A DNA stretch of 45,148 nucleotides from DASZCR01 sp035942915 (GTDB lineage Bacteria > Acidobacteriota > Blastocatellia > Pyrinomonadales > Pyrinomonadaceae), in assembly GCA_035942915.1 (NCBI GenBank), contig DASZCR010000091.1, positions 1 through 45,148 on the forward strand. Direction: 5' to 3'. The stretch's first letter is position 1. Each line of letters begins with the position of its first letter. The position numbers were made by a program, and so were the translations under genes. Below are positions 16,441-25,162 of the stretch, piece after piece. A model generated the notes under the pieces. That model ran no database searches. It had not been told where the DNA came from and worked only from the letters and a program-made list of their open reading frames with translations.

Positions 16441-18153
16441 TCAGAGCGCCGGGCGCACGCCTCGGAAAGGCTTGCGCGGCAGGCGTTCGTCCATCGTGGC
16501 CGCGTGATAGACGAAGGCGGCGACGATGATGGCCGCCTGCTTCACGTCGTCGGCCTGTATGCGGTCGAACGTATCCTGATTCGAGTGCCACGTGCGCGTG
16601 CCGTATTCGATTTCGTCCTGCATGAAGTCGATGCCGTTGAGGCCGACGGCGTCGAAGGCGAGGAAGTCCGAGCCGCCCGCGTTGCTGACCGTGATGGTCG
16701 AAGCGCCCATCGAGCGGAAAGGTTCGAGCCAGCGGCGGAAGATGGGACGCAGCGCCTCGTTGCCTTGCAGGTAGACGCCGCGTATGCGCCCCGTCCCGCT
16801 GTCGGCGTTGAAGTAGACGCTCAGTTTGTCGTACTCCGGTTTGAACGTCGGAGCAGACGTGGCGGCAGTCGCGCCGGTCGTGCCGGAGGCGGGCGGCGAG
16901 GTCTGTTCGTTGACGGGGCCGAAGTGTTCTCTGACGTAGGCACGCGAACCGAAGAGCCCCTGTTCTTCGCCGCTCCAGAGAGCGATGCGGACGGTGCGTC
17001 GAGGCTGTAGGTTGAGCGCACGCAGGATGCGGACGGCTTCCATCATGATGCCGACTCCGGCCGCGTTGTCGGTTGCGCCCGTCGCCGTGTGCCAAGAGTC
17101 GAGATGCGCGCCGAGCATGACGACTTCATCCTTCAAGTCCGTGCCGGGAATCTCGGCGACGGTGTTGTAGCTCATCGGGTCTTCGTCGTTGAAACGGGTG
17201 GCGATATTGACGGTTGCGCGCGGGCGTTCACCGGCCGCAATCATGCGCGCGAGCCGGTTGTAGTGGTCGTTCGAGATGGAGATTTGCGGGAGCACTTGCG
17301 GCGCGTTCTTGTCCCAGATGCGGACGCGCCCGCCAGCCGCCGTCTCAAGATGCGTGGGCACGAGGGCCGACTGCACGAACTGTAGCATCCCGCCGTCGCC
17401 GGAGCGGCTCGAATCAATCAGGAGCGCCGCCCCTTCTTCGTAGTAGAACTGAATCTTGCGCGCAGCAAAGGCGGCCGCCGTGCGTTGCTCGGTCGTCAGT
17501 TGCCGAGCCGGACGCGGAGGGACGGTCGCAGGGTCGGGCGCATCGGCCAACTCAAGCAGTTCCTTTTCCGTCATCCGCGACGCGCGCGGACGCTCGAACT
17601 CCGCCTTCAACTCGCGCACCGAACCGACCATCACGAACGCGCCTTTGAGTCTGCCCTTGTAACGCTGCAACTCCTCTTCCGTCCGCGCCTCGACGTTGAC
17701 GATTTCACCCGTCAGCGCCCCTTGCGTTCCCGGCGACCAAGCCTTCGGATAAGCGAGCAGAGGGAAACTCTGCGGCGCGACGACTTCGGCCGAGAAACGT
17801 TCGAGCGTCCAGCCGCGACCGAACTGCCAGCCTTCGAGGTGCGCGTTCTGCAACCCCCAACCGGCGAGACGGTCGCGCGTCCACTCGTTGGCGCGCTTCA
17901 GGGCGGGCGAGCCTGTCAGGCGCGGCCCGATAACCTCTGTCAGATGTTGGATGGTCTGCATCACCTGCGACCGTTTGAGTCCCTCTTCCTTGATGCGCTC
18001 GACGGGGTCTGAGGGGGCGGCCGCCGTCGGCGTCGCGGGCGTCTGTGCCGTCGGCGTCGGGGTGGGCGTCGGCGAGGGCTGCTGCGCGCGCACGAAGGGC
18101 GGCACGAGCAACGCGAACATGAGCAGCGCGGCAAACGCGCGTCGTCGAATCAT
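16441..18153 (-). CDS. Exported M28-family zinc metallopeptidase
   Basis: The 570-residue protein has a signal peptide (RRRAFAALLMFALLVPPFVRAQ) followed by a Pro/Thr linker. In the second half it has the M28 catalytic signature: GAHLDSWHTATGATDNAAG (zinc ligands His and Asp, and a second Asp), LWSGEEQGLFGS with the Glu-Glu pair, FNADSGTG with Asp, and a C-terminal WHSNQDT with His. M28 enzymes are aminopeptidases or carboxypeptidases (glutamate carboxypeptidase-like). The region between the signal and catalytic domain (about 120-330) probably includes a PA-type insert. The start at 18153 is chosen for the signal peptide; the frame extends further upstream without support. It is secreted or periplasmic. 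Confidence 0.88.
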   Translation of the reverse strand: MIRRRAFAALLMFALLVPPFVRAQQPSPTPTPTPTAQTPATPTAAAPSDPVERIKEEGLKRSQVMQTIQHLTEVIGPRLTGSPALKRANEWTRDRLAGWGLQNAHLEGWQFGRGWTLERFSAEVVAPQSFPLLAYPKAWSPGTQGALTGEIVNVEARTEEELQRYKGRLKGAFVMVGSVRELKAEFERPRASRMTEKELLELADAPDPATVPPRPARQLTTEQRTAAAFAARKIQFYYEEGAALLIDSSRSGDGGMLQFVQSALVPTHLETAAGGRVRIWDKNAPQVLPQISISNDHYNRLARMIAAGERPRATVNIATRFNDEDPMSYNTVAEIPGTDLKDEVVMLGAHLDSWHTATGATDNAAGVGIMMEAVRILRALNLQPRRTVRIALWSGEEQGLFGSRAYVREHFGPVNEQTSPPASGTTGATAATSAPTFKPEYDKLSVYFNADSGTGRIRGVYLQGNEALRPIFRRWLEPFRSMGASTITVSNAGGSDFLAFDAVGLNGIDFMQDEIEYGTRTWHSNQDTFDRIQADDVKQAAIIVAAFVYHAATMDERLPRKPFRGVRPAL

Positions 18154-18206
18154 TACCTGTCTCTCTCCTGTCAACAAACCTCTGTCTAGTCTTTGATACT
18201 TCTTCC

Positions 18207-18270
18207 TCTTCACGCTCCAACGTCTTTGCGTGAACCTATCGCTCACGCAAAGACGCTGGAGGTGCGAAGA
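18207..18270. repeat. Inverted repeat downstream of topA
   Basis: The arms include CTCCAACGTCTTTGCGTGA and TCACGCAAAGACGCTGGAG with one mismatch and a nine-base loop, and weaker pairing outside. It lies between the topA stop and the M28 start on the same strand and could act as a terminator or mRNA-end hairpin. Confidence 0.75.
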
Positions 18271-18303
18271 ACGCAGATTGGAAGATTGCTGTTAACTGAA
18301 ATC

Positions 18304-20823
18304 TCAACTGGCGGCGCGTCGGCCACCCGCGCGTGTGCGTGCCGGTGCGGAGACGGCCGTCGGCGTCTCCGCACCGGCCGGGTCGTCGCGGTAGCCACAC
18401 TCCTCGCGCGCACAGGTGCGCGTCGTTCCCTTCTTCGTCGTCTTCTCAAGCAGAAACGGCGCGTTGCACTGCGGGCACGGCTCGGCGATGGGCTTGTCCC
18501 AGTAGACCACTTCGCACTTCGGATACTCCGAGCAGCCGTAGAAGACCTTGCCGCGCTTCGACTTCTTGACGACAATCTCGCCCCTGCAACCGGGTCGCGG
18601 ACAGGCGATGCCGGTCGTCTCGCGCTTGATGTACTTGCAGGTCGGGTAGTTGGCGCACGAGACGAACTCGCCGAAGCGCCCGTGACGGCGGACGAGTTGC
18701 GCGCCATCGACCGGACACGTCTCGCCTTCAAGCGGGACGGGCGCGGGCGCGACCGCGCCGCTCTTGCTAATCTTGCGGATGTTGCGGCACTCAGGATAAC
18801 CCGTGCAGCCCATGAACTGACCGAAGCGGCCGCGCTTCAAGGCCATCGGCTTGCCGCACAATTCGCACGCCTCGTCCTCCGTCTCCGCGCTCTCGTCCGT
18901 CTGCGTGGCGCCGCCGTCGCTCGCAGCCTTGACGACAGGGTCGCGCGTCGTGCCGCACTCCTTACACTTCAGATACTTCCCGAAGCGGCCGAACTTCTCG
19001 ACCATCTGCCCGCTGCATTTGACGCACGTCTCATCCGTCTCTATCTCGACATCGCGGAAGCCCTTGACGTGTTCGCTGAACTCCTTCAAATCGCGCGTGA
19101 ACTTCTCATAAAACTCTTGCAGCGCCTCCGTCCACGCCAGTTTCCCTTCTTCGATTTCGTCGAGCTCTTCCTCCATCCGCGCCGTGTACTTCTCGTTGAA
19201 GAGGTCGTCGAAACCACCGCCGACGAGCAGGTCGTTGACGGTCGTGCCGAGAGCAGTCGGATGAAAACGGCCTTCGTGTTTTTCGACGTACTCGCGGTCG
19301 AGAATCGTCGTCATGATGGCCGCGTAGGTTGAAGGCCGCCCGATGCCCTTCTCTTCGAGAGCCTTCACGAGCGTCGCCTCCGTGTAGCGCGGCGGAGGCT
19401 CTGTGAAGTGCTGTTCGGGCGTCACACTGTTGCGCGTGAGCGTCTCGCCGCGTTCGACGCGCGGGAGTTTGCGCGCCGCCTCCTCATCCTCCTCCGTCTT
19501 CTCGTCGCGCCCCTCCTCGTAGACCCGCAGGAAGCCGTCGAACTTCAAGACCGACCCGGTGGCGCGGAACAGGAAGCGACCGGCTTCGATGTCAATCGTC
19601 GTCTGGTCGAAGACGGCGGGCATCATCTGCGAAGCGACGAAGCGCTGCCAGATGAGACGGTAGAGTTTCAACTCTTCCTTGTTGAGATAAGGCGCGAGCG
19701 CGTCGGGCGTGCGTGATACATCGGTCGGACGAATCGCCTCGTGCGCGTCCTGCGCATCCTTCTTCGAGCGATAGTGGATGGCCTTCTCCGGCAGATAGTC
19801 TGCGCCGTACTGCGTGCCGACGAAGGCGCGCACCTCCTGCAAGGCCGTCTCCGAGACGCGCGTCGAATCGGTTCTCATGTAGGTGATGAGACCGACCGAG
19901 CCTTCCGCGCCGAGTTCGATGCCCTCGTAGAGTTTCTGCGCGAGCATCATCGTCTTTTTGACGGCGAAGCCCAGTTTGCGCGAAGCCTCCTGCTGCAACT
20001 TCGAGGTGATAAAAGGCGGGACGGGATTACGCTTGCGCTCCTTCGTCGTCACGTCGGCGACGACGAACTGCTCGCGCTCGGCTTCCGCCACTATCTCGGC
20101 CGCCTCTGCCTCCGTGCCGATGAGAATCTCGCTCCGCTTAATCTCCTGGTCGAAGCCAGAGGTCTTAACCGTCTGCTCGCCGATTCTGAGCAGGCGTGCG
20201 TCGAAGGCCGGAGGCAGTTGCGCCGAGAGGTTGGCCGCGATTGTCCAGTATTCGGTCTTGACGAACTTCTCAATCTCGCGCTCGCGCTCGACGACCATCC
20301 GCAAAGCGACCGACTGCACGCGCCCGGCAGAGAGTTTGCCGCCGATGGTCTTACACAGCAGCGGAGAGACCTTGTAGCCGACCAGACGGTCGAGGACACG
20401 CCGCGCCTGCTGCGCATCGACGAGGTTGCGGTCAATCTCTTTCGGATGCTCGAAGGCGTCCTGAACAGCGCGCTTCGTTATCTCGTTGAACATCACGCGG
20501 AAGGAGGGCTTCTTCGGACGCTTCGGCACAACCTCCTCGGCCAGATGCATGCAGATGGCCTCGCCTTCGCGGTCGGGGTCGGCCGCGAGATAGATGGCCT
20601 CCGCATCTTTGGCCGCCTTCTTCAACTCCGCGACGTGGCGCTTGGCCTTGTCCGTGACCTCGTAGGTCGGCTCGAAATTGTTCTCGACATCGACGCCCAG
20701 CCCCTTCGACGGTAAATCCTTAATGTGGCCGTAAGAGGCCATCACCTTGAAATCAGAACCCAGATACTTATTAATCGTCTTTGCCTTCGCGGGCGATTCG
20801 ACGATGACCAAATTCTTCGCCAT
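18304..20823 (-). CDS. topA: DNA topoisomerase I
   Basis: The 839-residue type IA topoisomerase relaxes negative supercoils. The Toprim domain is at the N-terminus with ESPAKAK (9-15) and DPDREGE (82-88). The active-site tyrosine is Tyr315 in GLITYMRTDSTR. Five Cys4-type zinc ribbons follow from about residue 615 to the end, each with the CxxC...GxFGxFxxC pattern or a close variant; this number is on the high side for the family, and the last ends in a basic Ala/Arg tail. The ATG at 20823 has AAGGAAGAG upstream. The gene is probably monocistronic, with an inverted repeat after its stop. Confidence 0.97.
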   Translation of the reverse strand: MAKNLVIVESPAKAKTINKYLGSDFKVMASYGHIKDLPSKGLGVDVENNFEPTYEVTDKAKRHVAELKKAAKDAEAIYLAADPDREGEAICMHLAEEVVPKRPKKPSFRVMFNEITKRAVQDAFEHPKEIDRNLVDAQQARRVLDRLVGYKVSPLLCKTIGGKLSAGRVQSVALRMVVEREREIEKFVKTEYWTIAANLSAQLPPAFDARLLRIGEQTVKTSGFDQEIKRSEILIGTEAEAAEIVAEAEREQFVVADVTTKERKRNPVPPFITSKLQQEASRKLGFAVKKTMMLAQKLYEGIELGAEGSVGLITYMRTDSTRVSETALQEVRAFVGTQYGADYLPEKAIHYRSKKDAQDAHEAIRPTDVSRTPDALAPYLNKEELKLYRLIWQRFVASQMMPAVFDQTTIDIEAGRFLFRATGSVLKFDGFLRVYEEGRDEKTEEDEEAARKLPRVERGETLTRNSVTPEQHFTEPPPRYTEATLVKALEEKGIGRPSTYAAIMTTILDREYVEKHEGRFHPTALGTTVNDLLVGGGFDDLFNEKYTARMEEELDEIEEGKLAWTEALQEFYEKFTRDLKEFSEHVKGFRDVEIETDETCVKCSGQMVEKFGRFGKYLKCKECGTTRDPVVKAASDGGATQTDESAETEDEACELCGKPMALKRGRFGQFMGCTGYPECRNIRKISKSGAVAPAPVPLEGETCPVDGAQLVRRHGRFGEFVSCANYPTCKYIKRETTGIACPRPGCRGEIVVKKSKRGKVFYGCSEYPKCEVVYWDKPIAEPCPQCNAPFLLEKTTKKGTTRTCAREECGYRDDPAGAETPTAVSAPARTRAGGRRAAS

Positions 20824-21042
20824 TACTCTTCCTTTATTAAACTCTCTGACCGACCAACGATGAAAAAACTCTGCTCAAAATTTGACGGCGCGACGCGTTG
20901 TCTCGCCTCCCGCACTAATGTCGCGCGCCGCCGCGCGCCACCTCTCTTTACTATTCTCTATTTCTACCCTTAGATGCAAATCCGCGCCGCCGCGCTTGCC
21001 TGCCCCGTGCCATTTTCTCAAGCCGAATCAGTCACTTACGCG

Positions 21043-21789
21043 TTACGCGCCGGACGCCTTGAGCCACGCGTAGTAGAGGCCGAAGGCGACGCTGGCGAGT
21101 CCCGCGACGAGCCGGACGGGCGTATTGATGCGCTCGAAACGCGCCCCCGTGAGCACGAACGGCAGACCGATGAGGATGCTCATCAACAGCATCCCGCCGA
21201 CCGAGCCGAGGCCGAAAACGAGTAGGAAGGAGAAGCCGAGCGCGGGCGAACCACCCCGCACCACGTCCGTCAACACAAAGAGCGTGAGGGCGGCCGACCC
21301 GGCGAGGCCGTGAACGAGTCCGACGGCCAGCGGTTGCCAACGCGTCGCCGCGCCGCCATGCCCGGCCGCTGCCACGTCGTGCGCGCCGGTCTCGTGGGCG
21401 GCGTGCGCGTCCCGCGTGTCGTGGAAGTGTAGGTGCGTGTGCGCGCGTCCGCCGTGCCTGTGCGCGTGGACGTGTACGCGCCGCCGCTCGCGCACCAGCA
21501 GATAGAGGACGCGCAGGCCGAGCAGCACAATCATCAACGCAACGGCCAGTTCGAGTCCCGTCGAAAGCCCTTCCGGGATGGCGTAGCCGAGCAGGATGAC
21601 GACGACACCGGCGAGGAGCAGCGCCGCCGTGTGGCCGACGCCCCAGAGCGCGCCGACGAGCGCCGAGCGGCGCAGGCTGCGCTGTTCGCTGACGATGGTC
21701 GTGACGGCGACCAGATGGTCAGCGTCGGTCGCGTGCTTGAGGCCAAGGACGAAGCCGAGGCCGAGGACGAAGAGGGCGGAATTTATCAT
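21043..21789 (-). CDS. NiCoT/UreH-type nickel-cobalt transporter-like protein
   Basis: The 248-residue membrane protein has about six transmembrane helices and the HATDADHLVAV motif in its first helix (His-x4-Asp-His), the metal-selectivity signature of NiCoT permeases. A cytoplasmic or periplasmic loop after the third helix is rich in histidine (HVHAHRHGGRAHTHLHFH), typical of UreH/HupE-like nickel or cobalt carriers. It would move Ni or Co ions across the inner membrane. The start at 21789 begins at the first conserved helix; the frame is open further into dprA but there is no clear ribosome site for either choice. It follows dprA by 56 bp on the same strand. Confidence 0.8.
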   Translation of the reverse strand: MINSALFVLGLGFVLGLKHATDADHLVAVTTIVSEQRSLRRSALVGALWGVGHTAALLLAGVVVILLGYAIPEGLSTGLELAVALMIVLLGLRVLYLLVRERRRVHVHAHRHGGRAHTHLHFHDTRDAHAAHETGAHDVAAAGHGGAATRWQPLAVGLVHGLAGSAALTLFVLTDVVRGGSPALGFSFLLVFGLGSVGGMLLMSILIGLPFVLTGARFERINTPVRLVAGLASVAFGLYYAWLKASGA

Positions 21790-21845
21790 CTGTCGGAATC
21801 GTAAACCGTCAATCAGAAAACGTAAACCGGGAGCCGCTTCGGCCG

Positions 21846-22982
21846 CTACGGTTTTCGCACAAAACATTTGCCCGGAAGCTGCCTGACGAGTTCCCTTATC
21901 TCAAGATTCAGCAGCGCGCCCGACAGTTCCGGCACAGAAAGCCCGCTCGCCTCCGAGAGCGCATCGACGTGCGACGGCTCGTCGAGCGAGAGCAGACTGT
22001 AGACCGAACGCTCCGTTTCCGAAAGGTCTGACGGCGCATGAGCCGTCGTCTCATCGTGCTCGGAGCGACTGACGCGCGCCTTCGTCTCCGGCGGCAACAT
22101 CGCGGCGGCCACTTCCGGCGGCAGTTCGCAGGCCACGTCCTGCCACGTCTGCACGAGTTTCGCGCCCGCGCTCTTGATGAGATAGTTCGTCCCGAAAGAG
22201 TTGCGCGAGGTGATGTTGCCGGGGACGGCGAAGACCTCTCGATTCTGTTCGATGGCGAGTCGCGCCGTAATCAGCGAGCCGGAATTCTCTGCCGCCTCGA
22301 CGACGACCGTGCCGAGCGAGAGGCCGCTGATGATGCGGTTGCGATACGGAAAATTTTCCGGCACGGGTGGCGTCCCCAACGGAAACTGCGAGACGAGCGC
22401 CCCGCCTCGCTCAAGAATCTCCTCTGCTAATCGACGATGGTCGCGCGGGTAAACGTCGTCGAGGCCCGTGCCGAGCACGGCCAGTGTGCGCCCCGAAGCT
22501 TCGAGCGCGCCCCTGTGCGCGGCGGCGTCGATGCCGCGCGCCAGCCCTGAGACGACCGTCGCGCCGCGCGAAGCCAACTCGCGCGCGAGCAGCAGCGCGA
22601 CGTTCTGCCCGTAGGTCGAAGCACGACGCGAGCCGACAAGCGCGACGCACGGCGCATCCATGCACTCGCGCCAATGGCCGCGCACGTAGAGTACGACGGG
22701 CGGGTCTGGAATCTCGCGCAGCAGTGTCGGATACGCCCCGTCGTCGAGCGTCAAGACCTCCGCGCCGTCGAGCGCGCAGATGCGTTCGAGTTCGCGCGCC
22801 GCCTCGTCGTGCCGGTCTTTCAAAAGGATACTCTCTATCGTCTCAGGGCGCAGACGCAGACGCTCAAGTTCGCTTCCGAGCGCACCGTAGACGGCTTCGG
22901 CCGAACCGAAGCGTTCGAGCAGACGCGCCGCCGCGCGCGGCCCCACCCCCGGCGTCATGTTGAGCGCAATCCAGTCTTTCAT
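21846..22982 (-). CDS. dprA: DNA-processing protein DprA
   Basis: The 378-residue protein has an N-terminal helical SAM-like region, the Rossmann-like DprA core with GSRRAS, SGLARGIDAAAH, LGTGLDDVYP and PYRNRIISGLS motifs, and a C-terminal winged-helix domain (about 318-372). DprA loads RecA onto incoming single-stranded DNA during natural transformation, so the organism may be competent. The ATG is at 22982. The gene is directly downstream of tRNA-Sec and an inverted repeat on the same strand. Confidence 0.95.
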   Translation of the reverse strand: MKDWIALNMTPGVGPRAAARLLERFGSAEAVYGALGSELERLRLRPETIESILLKDRHDEAARELERICALDGAEVLTLDDGAYPTLLREIPDPPVVLYVRGHWRECMDAPCVALVGSRRASTYGQNVALLLARELASRGATVVSGLARGIDAAAHRGALEASGRTLAVLGTGLDDVYPRDHRRLAEEILERGGALVSQFPLGTPPVPENFPYRNRIISGLSLGTVVVEAAENSGSLITARLAIEQNREVFAVPGNITSRNSFGTNYLIKSAGAKLVQTWQDVACELPPEVAAAMLPPETKARVSRSEHDETTAHAPSDLSETERSVYSLLSLDEPSHVDALSEASGLSVPELSGALLNLEIRELVRQLPGKCFVRKP

Positions 22983-22984
22983 AG

Positions 22985-23086
22985 GGCAAAAGTAAAAAGG
23001 TCACAGGCAAAAGGCGTCGGTCAGCGAGAGTGGAGAGGCAATAGCGGCGGGTGGGAAGTTGTGCCTTTGACCTTTTTACTTTTGCC
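22985..23086. repeat. Long inverted repeat between tRNA-Sec and dprA
   Basis: Two 25-base arms (22985-23009 and 23062-23086) match with one mismatch. The arm sequence is itself a degenerate heptad series (AAAAGTA, AAAAGGT, CACAGGC, AAAAGGC). It begins 10 bp after the tRNA 3' end on the minus strand, so it may terminate that transcript, and it touches the dprA start. Confidence 0.85.
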
Positions 23087-23096
23087 TTGTACTGGG

Positions 23097-23195
23097 TGGC
23101 GGAGGCGTGTGGGAATCGAACCCACCTGAGCCTGCTCTCACAGGCTCACAGACGGTTTTGAAGACCGCGCCGTTCACCAGAACAGATGCGCCTCC
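23097..23195 (-). tRNA. selC: tRNA-Sec (anticodon UCA), CCA encoded
   Basis: On the minus strand the molecule starts GGAGGCGC and ends CGCCTCC-G-CCA. It has a six-base-pair D stem (CTGTTC/GAACGG) with a four-base TGGT loop, and an anticodon loop CTTCAAA giving anticodon TCA. The long variable arm has a seven-base-pair stem (GAGCCTG/CAGGCTC), and the T arm is GTGGG-TTCGATT-CCCAC. The extended D stem, long variable arm and UCA anticodon are diagnostic of selenocysteine tRNA. The eighth acceptor pair is a C-A mismatch. CCA is encoded at 23097-23099. The genome should therefore encode SelA, SelB and SelD and at least one selenoprotein; none is in the window. Confidence 0.95.
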
Positions 23196-23229
23196 GCGAA
23201 AACTCGCCCGCGAGGCCAAAACGGAGAAG

Positions 23230-23258
23230 ACCCTACGCGCCGCGCGCCGCCCTGTCAA
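23230..23258 (-). promoter_or_regulatory. Promoter of tRNA-Sec
   Basis: TTGACA (23258-23253) and TAGGGT (23235-23230) on the minus strand are separated by 17 bp. Transcription would begin about 28 bp before the tRNA 5' end. Confidence 0.7.
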
Positions 23259-23317
23259 GTTCGACGCGCCTTTAGGACGCGCGACGCGCAACACGCCTCG
23301 CGCCCCTCTTGCGCGCC

Positions 23318-23346
23318 TTGACGAGAGACCTGCTCCCGGCTATCAT
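23318..23346 (+). promoter_or_regulatory. Promoter of boxC
   Basis: TTGACG (23318-23323) and TATCAT (23341-23346) are spaced by 17 bp. The predicted start near 23353 lies about 26 bp before the boxC ATG. Confidence 0.7.
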
Positions 23347-23352
23347 CATTTT

Positions 23353-23368
23353 TCGAACGGACGTTCGA
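23353..23368. promoter_or_regulatory. Palindromic operator at the boxC transcription start
   Basis: The half-sites TCGAACG and CGTTCGA are separated by two bases, and the palindrome starts at the predicted transcription start. Its form (GAACG-NN-CGTTC) is typical of TetR-family sites. The TetR regulator at 26664 is the obvious candidate ligand-controlled repressor. Confidence 0.6.
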
Positions 23369-23378
23369 CAAAATCAAC

Positions 23379-25010
23379 ATGATTAACTTTCAAACGACAC
23401 CCGAACAGTACAACCACTGGAAGCTGACGATTGACGGCGCGGTGGCGACGCTCTCGATGGACGTGCAGGAGGACGAGACGCTCGCCGAAGGCTACAAGCT
23501 GAAACTCAACTCCTACGACCTCGGCGTTGACATCGAGTTGGCCGACGCCGTGCAGCGTCTACGTTTCGAGCACCCGGAAGTGAGAGTCGTCGTCGTGACG
23601 AGTCTGAAGCCGCGTATCTTCTGCGCGGGTGCGAACATCTACATGCTCGGCACCTCCTCGCACGCCTTCAAGGTCAACTTCTGCAAGTTCACGAACGAGA
23701 CGCGCTGCGCCATTGAGGATGCTTCGCAGCATTCCGGCCAACGCTACATCGCAGCCCTCAACGGCACGGCCTCCGGCGGCGGCTATGAACTCGCCATCGC
23801 CTGCGACGAAATCTATCTGGTAGACGACGGCAACTCGGCCGTCTCGCTGCCGGAAGTTCCTCTGCTCGGCGTGCTGCCGGGCACGGGCGGACTGACACGC
23901 CTCGTCGATAAGCGCAAGGTGCGCCGCGACCGCGCAGACGTTTTCTCCACGCTCGCCGAAGGCTTGAAGGGCAAGCGCGCCAAAGAGTGGGGGCTGATTG
24001 ACGACTATTTCCCGACGAGCAAGTTTCAAGAGTCTGTGGCCGCACGCGTCCGCGCGCTCGTCGAGCAGAGTGAAGGACGTGAGGGCGCGAAGGGCATCAA
24101 GCTCAACCCGCTGCGCGTCGCAGCCACCGACGACGGGCGCGAGTACGAGTACGTCTCTTTGAAGCTCAACCGCGAGAAGCGTTACGCAGACCTGACGGTG
24201 CGCGCTCCCGCAACTGACCAGCCGACGAGCGTCGAGGAGATAGAGCGGCTCGGCGACTCTTACTGGCCGCTACAGGTCTATCGCGAATTGGACGACGCGT
24301 TGCTTCATCTGCGCGTCAACGAGTTGGAGACAGGGCTTGTCTGCCTGCGCACGGAAGGCGATATCGAGCGCGTGCTCGCAGTCGATGAGACGCTGGTCGC
24401 CAATCGTGAGCACTGGCTCGTGCGCGAGATAGTGCTCAACATGGCGCGCGTCCTGCGCCGACTCGACCTGACGGCCAAGAGTTTCTTCGCGCTGATTGAG
24501 CCGGGCAGTTGCTTCGCCGGCAACCTGCTTGAGCTGGCTCTCTCGGCCGACCGCACATACATGCTCGACAGCCCTGACGAAGTCGTCGAAGTGGCGACGA
24601 GCGAATTGAATCGCGGCGCGCTGCCGATGTCGAACGGACTGACGCGCATGGAGTCGCGCTTCCTCGCCGAACCCGAAAAGGCCGTCGAGGTCTTCGAGCA
24701 CGAAGGTCGCTTCGATACGGCGGCAGCGGAGGAGGCCGGTCTCATCACCTTCGCGCCCGACGACCTCGACTGGGAGGACGAAGTGCGCGTCGCCATCGAG
24801 GAGCGCACCTCACTCAGCCCGGACGCGCTGACAGGGATGGAAGCCAGCCTGCGCTTCGCCGGGCCTGAGACGCTCGACACCAAAATCTACGGACGCCTGA
24901 CCGCGTGGCAGAACTGGATTTTCCAACGCCCCAACGCCGTCGGCCCACAGGGCGCGCTCACGAACTACGGCAAGCCCACGCAAGCGCAGTTCGATTACAA
25001 GCGCACGTAA
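23379..25010 (+). CDS. boxC: Benzoyl-CoA-dihydrodiol lyase (2,3-epoxybenzoyl-CoA dihydrolase)
   Basis: The 543-residue protein is a crotonase-superfamily enzyme of the length and sequence type of BoxC. BoxC hydrolyses and ring-opens 2,3-epoxybenzoyl-CoA to 3,4-dehydroadipyl-CoA semialdehyde and formate in the aerobic benzoyl-CoA (box) pathway. The N-terminal crotonase core has the CAGANIYML oxyanion segment (about residues 83-91) and keeps both acidic positions, in SGGGYELA and SLPEVPLLG. A second crotonase-like region with IEPGSCFAGNLLELAL follows after residue 370. It is the first gene of the island, with a near-consensus promoter and a palindromic operator just upstream. BoxB follows after repeat array 4; BoxA is not in the window. 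Confidence 0.93.
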   Translation: MINFQTTPEQYNHWKLTIDGAVATLSMDVQEDETLAEGYKLKLNSYDLGVDIELADAVQRLRFEHPEVRVVVVTSLKPRIFCAGANIYMLGTSSHAFKVNFCKFTNETRCAIEDASQHSGQRYIAALNGTASGGGYELAIACDEIYLVDDGNSAVSLPEVPLLGVLPGTGGLTRLVDKRKVRRDRADVFSTLAEGLKGKRAKEWGLIDDYFPTSKFQESVAARVRALVEQSEGREGAKGIKLNPLRVAATDDGREYEYVSLKLNREKRYADLTVRAPATDQPTSVEEIERLGDSYWPLQVYRELDDALLHLRVNELETGLVCLRTEGDIERVLAVDETLVANREHWLVREIVLNMARVLRRLDLTAKSFFALIEPGSCFAGNLLELALSADRTYMLDSPDEVVEVATSELNRGALPMSNGLTRMESRFLAEPEKAVEVFEHEGRFDTAAAEEAGLITFAPDDLDWEDEVRVAIEERTSLSPDALTGMEASLRFAGPETLDTKIYGRLTAWQNWIFQRPNAVGPQGALTNYGKPTQAQFDYKRT

Positions 25011-25015
25011 GGATG

Positions 25016-25147
25016 GTGATAGGTGATAGGTGATGGGTGATAGGAAGGAGTGATAAGTGATAGGTGATAGGTGATAGGATAAAACCTGTCTTTTCTCCTA
25101 TCACCTATCACCCATCACCTATCACTATTTCCCCATCACCTATCACT
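25016..25147. repeat. Heptad inverted-repeat array 4
   Basis: Four left units, a GAAGGA interruption, four more left units, a core GATAAAACCTGTCTTTTCTC and six right-arm units broken by ATTTCCC fill the boxC-boxB junction. The boxC stop TAA precedes the array by five bases; boxB keeps its own GAGGAG ribosome site after it. Confidence 0.93.
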
Positions 25148-25162
25148 CCCGAAGAGGAGAAC

